From Bin87 sp034428455 (GTDB lineage Bacteria > Chloroflexota > Dehalococcoidia > Lucifugimonadales > UBA3495), in the NCBI GenBank assembly GCA_034428455.1, contig DAOUHZ010000124.1:1-9776 (forward strand): a stretch of 9,776 nucleotides of DNA, in the 5' to 3' direction. Below the pieces are notes generated by a model. That model made no database searches. It worked only from the letters and a program-made list of their open reading frames with translations, and was not told the DNA's origin. This document shows positions 7,444 through 9,776 of the stretch, in pieces. The position numbers and the translations under genes are program-made. Every line of letters starts with the position of its first letter. Position 1 is the stretch's first letter.

Positions 7444-7914
7444 TTATCGCGAAGTCAAATCGATGTAATCGGGCGCTTCGTACCGGATGAGGGTAACGCC
7501 GAGCCGGCGGGCAAGGTCGTTCATCTCATCCGGCCATTGATAGTAGGCGACCGCAAAGGCGCAGGTGGCAACGCCGCTGGCCCGGCCGATTATATCGGCA
7601 CGGCGCGCGGCGCTTTCCACGTTGTTCGGGTTCGGGTAGACCAACGGTTCCAGGACGGCGAGATGGCCGGCCCGGTCTCCGATACCGTCGTCGATGGCGA
7701 TGATGTCGGCCCGATCTGCCTCAGAACGTTCGTCCCGGCTGATGCTGCCGTTCCAAAAGGCGTCGCGCAGCATCTCAGCGATTTCCTTGTCGCTGACTGC
7801 TATCGCGAAGTCAAACCAGTCATGCAGAACTCGATAGAGCTCATCGACACAAATCATTCGATAGTAAAGGTCATCAGGTTTGTTAAACAACAGACGATCA
7901 TAGCGTGAAGTCAT
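7444..7914 (-). CDS. Small nuclease-fold-like protein, paralogue of the upstream coiled-coil gene
   Basis: I do not recognise a named family for this 156-residue protein. Its residues 70-145 align without gaps to residues 178-253 of the protein encoded just upstream, with 34 of 76 identical by hand count. The shared pattern is D-I-[IV]-A, then HLAV[LV]E, ARRA.IIGR, and a final RY, which looks like a PD-(D/E)XK core (D70, E89). The position of the catalytic lysine holds Leu (E89-P-L91), so nuclease activity is doubtful. Unlike its neighbour it has no coiled coil; the N-terminal 60 residues are helical-looking. The ATG at 7914 was preferred over an upstream extension to 8040 because that extension would overlap the neighbour's coding end; GAGG lies 10 bases before the ATG. 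The gap to the neighbour's stop is 41 bases, so they are probably one operon. It may have arisen by tandem duplication with loss of the coil, and could serve as a partner or decoy. Confidence 0.75.
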   Translation of the reverse strand: MTSRYDRLLFNKPDDLYYRMICVDELYRVLHDWFDFAIAVSDKEIAEMLRDAFWNGSISRDERSEADRADIIAIDDGIGDRAGHLAVLEPLVYPNPNNVESAARRADIIGRASGVATCAFAVAYYQWPDEMNDLARRLGVTLIRYEAPDYIDLTSR

Positions 7915-7955
7915 CGGAGCAACCTCAAGGAACGGTAGCAGGCCGGGCAGTTGGA

Positions 7956-8741
7956 CTATTCGGCGGCGAATTCCGGCAGGAAGTAGCGGACGACGGTAAC
8001 CTGCAACTGTCGAGCGACTTCGTTCACTTCCTCGGGCCAAGGACCGTTGGTGGCGACAAAAGCGTCGGTTCTGAGTCCGAAAACCCGGCCGATTATCGCG
8101 GCCCGGCGGGACGCCGTTTCCAGATCATCCCGGTTGAAGGTGATTGACACTTCGACGACGGCAAGATGTTCCGCCACGCCAGGAGTGGGTTTCTCGTAAG
8201 CGACGATGTCAACGTTGCGCGCGTCCTGGTACTCCGCGCTGGTGAGCAGGCGGTCATGGCGCGCCTGTACCAGCCGTTCGGTAAGAGCGGTCTGATCATA
8301 CTCCACGGCATGGCGGAAGTGGTCAACCAGGATGGAGTCAATCTTCTCGGCGCACTTTCTCTCGTAGGTCTCGCCGCGAAACCTCCCCTCGAAACCATTC
8401 ATTCGCCTGATGACGTCCTGGCGGCTTTCGTCGATGCGCTCGCCGAGTGAGCGGTTGGTTTCGTCGATGCGCTCGTTGACCTGCTGAAACTGTTCCTGCA
8501 TTGTCCGATTGGTCTCGTCGATGCGCTCGTTGACGATGCGAAACTGTTCGCGGGTTTCCTCTCTGAACTCCGTAAAGTCGGCGCGCAATTCCCGTACCTG
8601 CTCCGGCAGGGCCAGGAAGTCCTCAGTGAGCAGGATGCGCAATACCGGCTCGCGCACCTCGGGGTGCGCGGCGATGGTATCGAGGATCTGCCGCAGCGGG
8701 TGATCCGGAGGCAGGTTGAGTTCAGGGGCTATTGTGGTCAT
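7956..8741 (-). CDS. Coiled-coil protein with a C-terminal PD-(D/E)XK-like domain lacking the catalytic Lys
   Basis: This 261-residue protein has three parts. Residues 1-45 are a helical N-terminus (PDHPLRQILDTIAAHPEVREPVL). Residues about 46-115 form a long charged coiled coil with heptad-like pattern and near-repeats: VNERIDETNR at 70-79, VNERIDETNR at 88-97, and GERIDESRQ at 100-108. Residues about 120-253 resemble a restriction-endonuclease-like domain: NVDIVAYE with D178, then HLAVVEVSIT with E197 and S199 where Lys would be, and ASRRAAIIGRVFG. Proteins of this layout are common in Cyanobacteria and Chloroflexota and are usually left as hypothetical. The coil suggests a dimer or a scaffold, and loss of Lys suggests weakened or altered catalysis. 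ATG at 8741 was preferred to the GTG at 8795, which adds 18 low-complexity residues; no strong RBS supports either. It lies 78 bases after the LLM gene on the same strand and 41 bases before its paralogue. Confidence 0.8.
   Translation of the reverse strand: MTTIAPELNLPPDHPLRQILDTIAAHPEVREPVLRILLTEDFLALPEQVRELRADFTEFREETREQFRIVNERIDETNRTMQEQFQQVNERIDETNRSLGERIDESRQDVIRRMNGFEGRFRGETYERKCAEKIDSILVDHFRHAVEYDQTALTERLVQARHDRLLTSAEYQDARNVDIVAYEKPTPGVAEHLAVVEVSITFNRDDLETASRRAAIIGRVFGLRTDAFVATNGPWPEEVNEVARQLQVTVVRYFLPEFAAE
8427..8534 (-). repeat. Three imperfect in-frame repeats encoding ERIDE(T/S) coiled-coil units
   Basis: The sequence TCGTCGATGCGCTCG (plus strand) occurs three times: 8428-8442, 8461-8475 and 8515-8529. 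The last two share a longer 20-base core ending in TTGAC, 54 bases apart (18 residues); the first is 33 bases (11 residues) away. Each codes for (G/N)ERIDE(T/S) in the coiled coil. Spacing is a multiple of three, so gain or loss of a unit would keep the frame. Confidence 0.8.
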
Positions 8742-8819
8742 GCTGTGCTGTCTTTGACGAGAATCGCGGGAGCCGCGGTCGTTTAAGCGTAGCACACATG
8801 CCGGCGTTTCCGGGTGGCA

Positions 8820-9776
8820 TCACCGGAACGCCGGGAAGACGTGCTTGCCGAACATCTCGATGGACTCCATGACCTTGTCGTGGGCGACGGTTTCAGTGGC
8901 CATGAGGAACTGGAGCTGGTCGACGCCCGTGGCCTCGTGGAGTTTAGCAGCTTTGATGCAGCTATCCGGATCGCCGGCGACGATGACGCCGCGCTCAGCC
9001 AGGGTGTCGGCATCGAACTCTTCCCAGATCTTCTGGGCCAGGGCGGTGCCGCCGGAAAGGTCGACGCCTCCCTCCACTGACTCGCCCTCGGCCGGCACGT
9101 CAACGTAGCGGGAGAAGTTCTGCTGCAGGTGCTCGGGGATGCCGCCCCACTGGTCGAGCAGGCGAGAGTAGACGTCCTTCTGGTCTTGGACGTAGGGACG
9201 GCCCGGCCCGAAGAAGGTCTTCAGCGAGTCGGCGCACAGCTGTCGGGTGCCGGAGTTGTCGGGTCCGCAGAGGCCGAACACTGAGCTGAGCCACTGGTTG
9301 TTGACGAACTGGCCCACGGGCTGAGCGTTCTTGATGTTCTCACGGTACTCGGCGATGTGGGGTTCCAGGACGGACGGCGCGCTGACGCCCAGGGCCATCA
9401 CGCCGATGCCGCGCTGGGCGGCGAGCTCGTAGGTGGCCGGCTGGAGGGCAGCAACCCAGATGGGCGGATGGGGCTGCTGGTAGGGCTTGGGCAGCACCTG
9501 GCGCGGAGGTACGTTCCAGTATTTGCCTTCCCACTCGAAGTAGTCCGCGTCCCAGATCTGGGGGATCATCTTGAGAGATTCCTCCCACATCTCGCGAGTT
9601 TCGCGGGGGTCGATTCCCATGCCGGTCTGCTCGTAGGCAGCGCTGCGGCCGGTGCCCATGTCGACGCGGCCGTTGGTGAGGTGGTCGACCATGGCGACGC
9701 GCTCGGCGACGCGCACCGGGTGATGGTAGGGCAGGATGATGACGCCGAAGCCCAGGCGGATGCGCTTGGTCAGCTT
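8820..9776 (-). CDS. LLM-class flavin-dependent oxidoreductase, 5' partial
   Basis: The frame is open through the right edge, so the N-terminus lies outside; 318 residues are visible. The first visible stretch, KLTKRIRLGFGVIILPYHHP, continuing as VRVAERVAMVDHLTNGRVDMGTGRS, is the central LLM signature, followed by AYEQTGMGIDPRETREMWEESL, a short YFEWEGKYWNVPP segment, and YQQPHPPIWVAALQPATYELAAQRGIGVMALG. Near the C-terminus is the usual VIVAGDPDSCIKAAKLHEATGVDQLQFLM segment. It uses reduced flavin to oxidise or reduce an unknown small molecule. It belongs to a different LLM subgroup from the protein at 6341-7426, with a shorter PHPPI-proximal insert and the TGRS-YE motif typical of the SsuD/limonene-monooxygenase-like branch. 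The internal ATG at 9656-type starts are not needed, as homology continues to the edge. The coiled-coil gene follows 78 bases downstream on the same strand; co-transcription is possible and I see no terminator between them. Confidence 0.92.
   Translation of the reverse strand, partial: KLTKRIRLGFGVIILPYHHPVRVAERVAMVDHLTNGRVDMGTGRSAAYEQTGMGIDPRETREMWEESLKMIPQIWDADYFEWEGKYWNVPPRQVLPKPYQQPHPPIWVAALQPATYELAAQRGIGVMALGVSAPSVLEPHIAEYRENIKNAQPVGQFVNNQWLSSVFGLCGPDNSGTRQLCADSLKTFFGPGRPYVQDQKDVYSRLLDQWGGIPEHLQQNFSRYVDVPAEGESVEGGVDLSGGTALAQKIWEEFDADTLAERGVIVAGDPDSCIKAAKLHEATGVDQLQFLMATETVAHDKVMESIEMFGKHVFPAFR

Noticed and set aside
7915..8040. Upstream extension of the short nuclease-like gene
   Set aside because: It would overlap the conserved C-terminal coding end of the neighbour on the same strand; ATG at 7914 has a better placed RBS.
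8742..8819. Possible terminator between the right-hand LLM gene and the coiled-coil gene
   Set aside because: Only a four-base CCGG stem with no T-run is seen on the minus strand, which is too weak to call.

Overview
This window is a compact, GC-rich stretch of bacterial chromosome with twelve protein-coding genes, the outer two cut by the window edges. I see no rRNA, tRNA, CRISPR array, transposase or phage structural gene. Two different luciferase-like (LLM) flavin-dependent oxidoreductases, two Uma2-family proteins, an envelope protein of the DUF1461/Lit family and SD-type starts together suggest a Chloroflexota lineage, for example the SAR202/Dehalococcoidia side, where LLM expansions are known. 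This placement is inferred from gene content, not from a marker gene.

Layout from left to right. Positions 1-1506 (+): the end of a Uma2-like protein, then a stand-alone 5'-3' exonuclease of the FEN family with all its metal ligands. Positions 1507-2863 (-): a second Uma2-like protein overlapping a four-helix membrane protein that has the two histidines of the lipoprotein transacylase Lit. Positions 2864-2977: a divergent promoter region. Positions 2978-3802 (+): MazG, a two-domain NTP pyrophosphohydrolase. Positions 3813-4643 (-): an SppA-like signal peptide peptidase with a Ser/Lys dyad but no N-terminal membrane anchor. Positions 4644-4778: a second divergent promoter region. Positions 4779-6274 (+): an AAA/ABC-type ATPase whose stop overlaps the start of a small AT-richer gene with a clear PD-(D/E)XK nuclease motif. 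Positions 6341-7426 (+): an LLM oxidoreductase with a strong RBS and promoter. Positions 7444-8741 (-): two tandem paralogues carrying a nuclease-like C-terminal domain that lacks the catalytic lysine, one of them with a long coiled coil. Positions 8820-9776 (-): a second LLM oxidoreductase, cut by the window end.

Most genes are housekeeping or metabolic: NTP clean-up, DNA flap/primer removal, signal-peptide and lipoprotein processing, and flavin-dependent oxidation. The accessory material is the ATPase-nuclease pair, which is the best candidate for an undescribed defence system, together with several nuclease-fold proteins (Uma2 twice, the tandem paralogues). Three convergent gene pairs nearly touch at their stop codons (0, 10 and 17 bases apart), and I could not find intrinsic terminators between them. 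Two promoters share a 17-base element, GTGGGWTATWCTGGCGG, which may be the lineage's extended -10 type.
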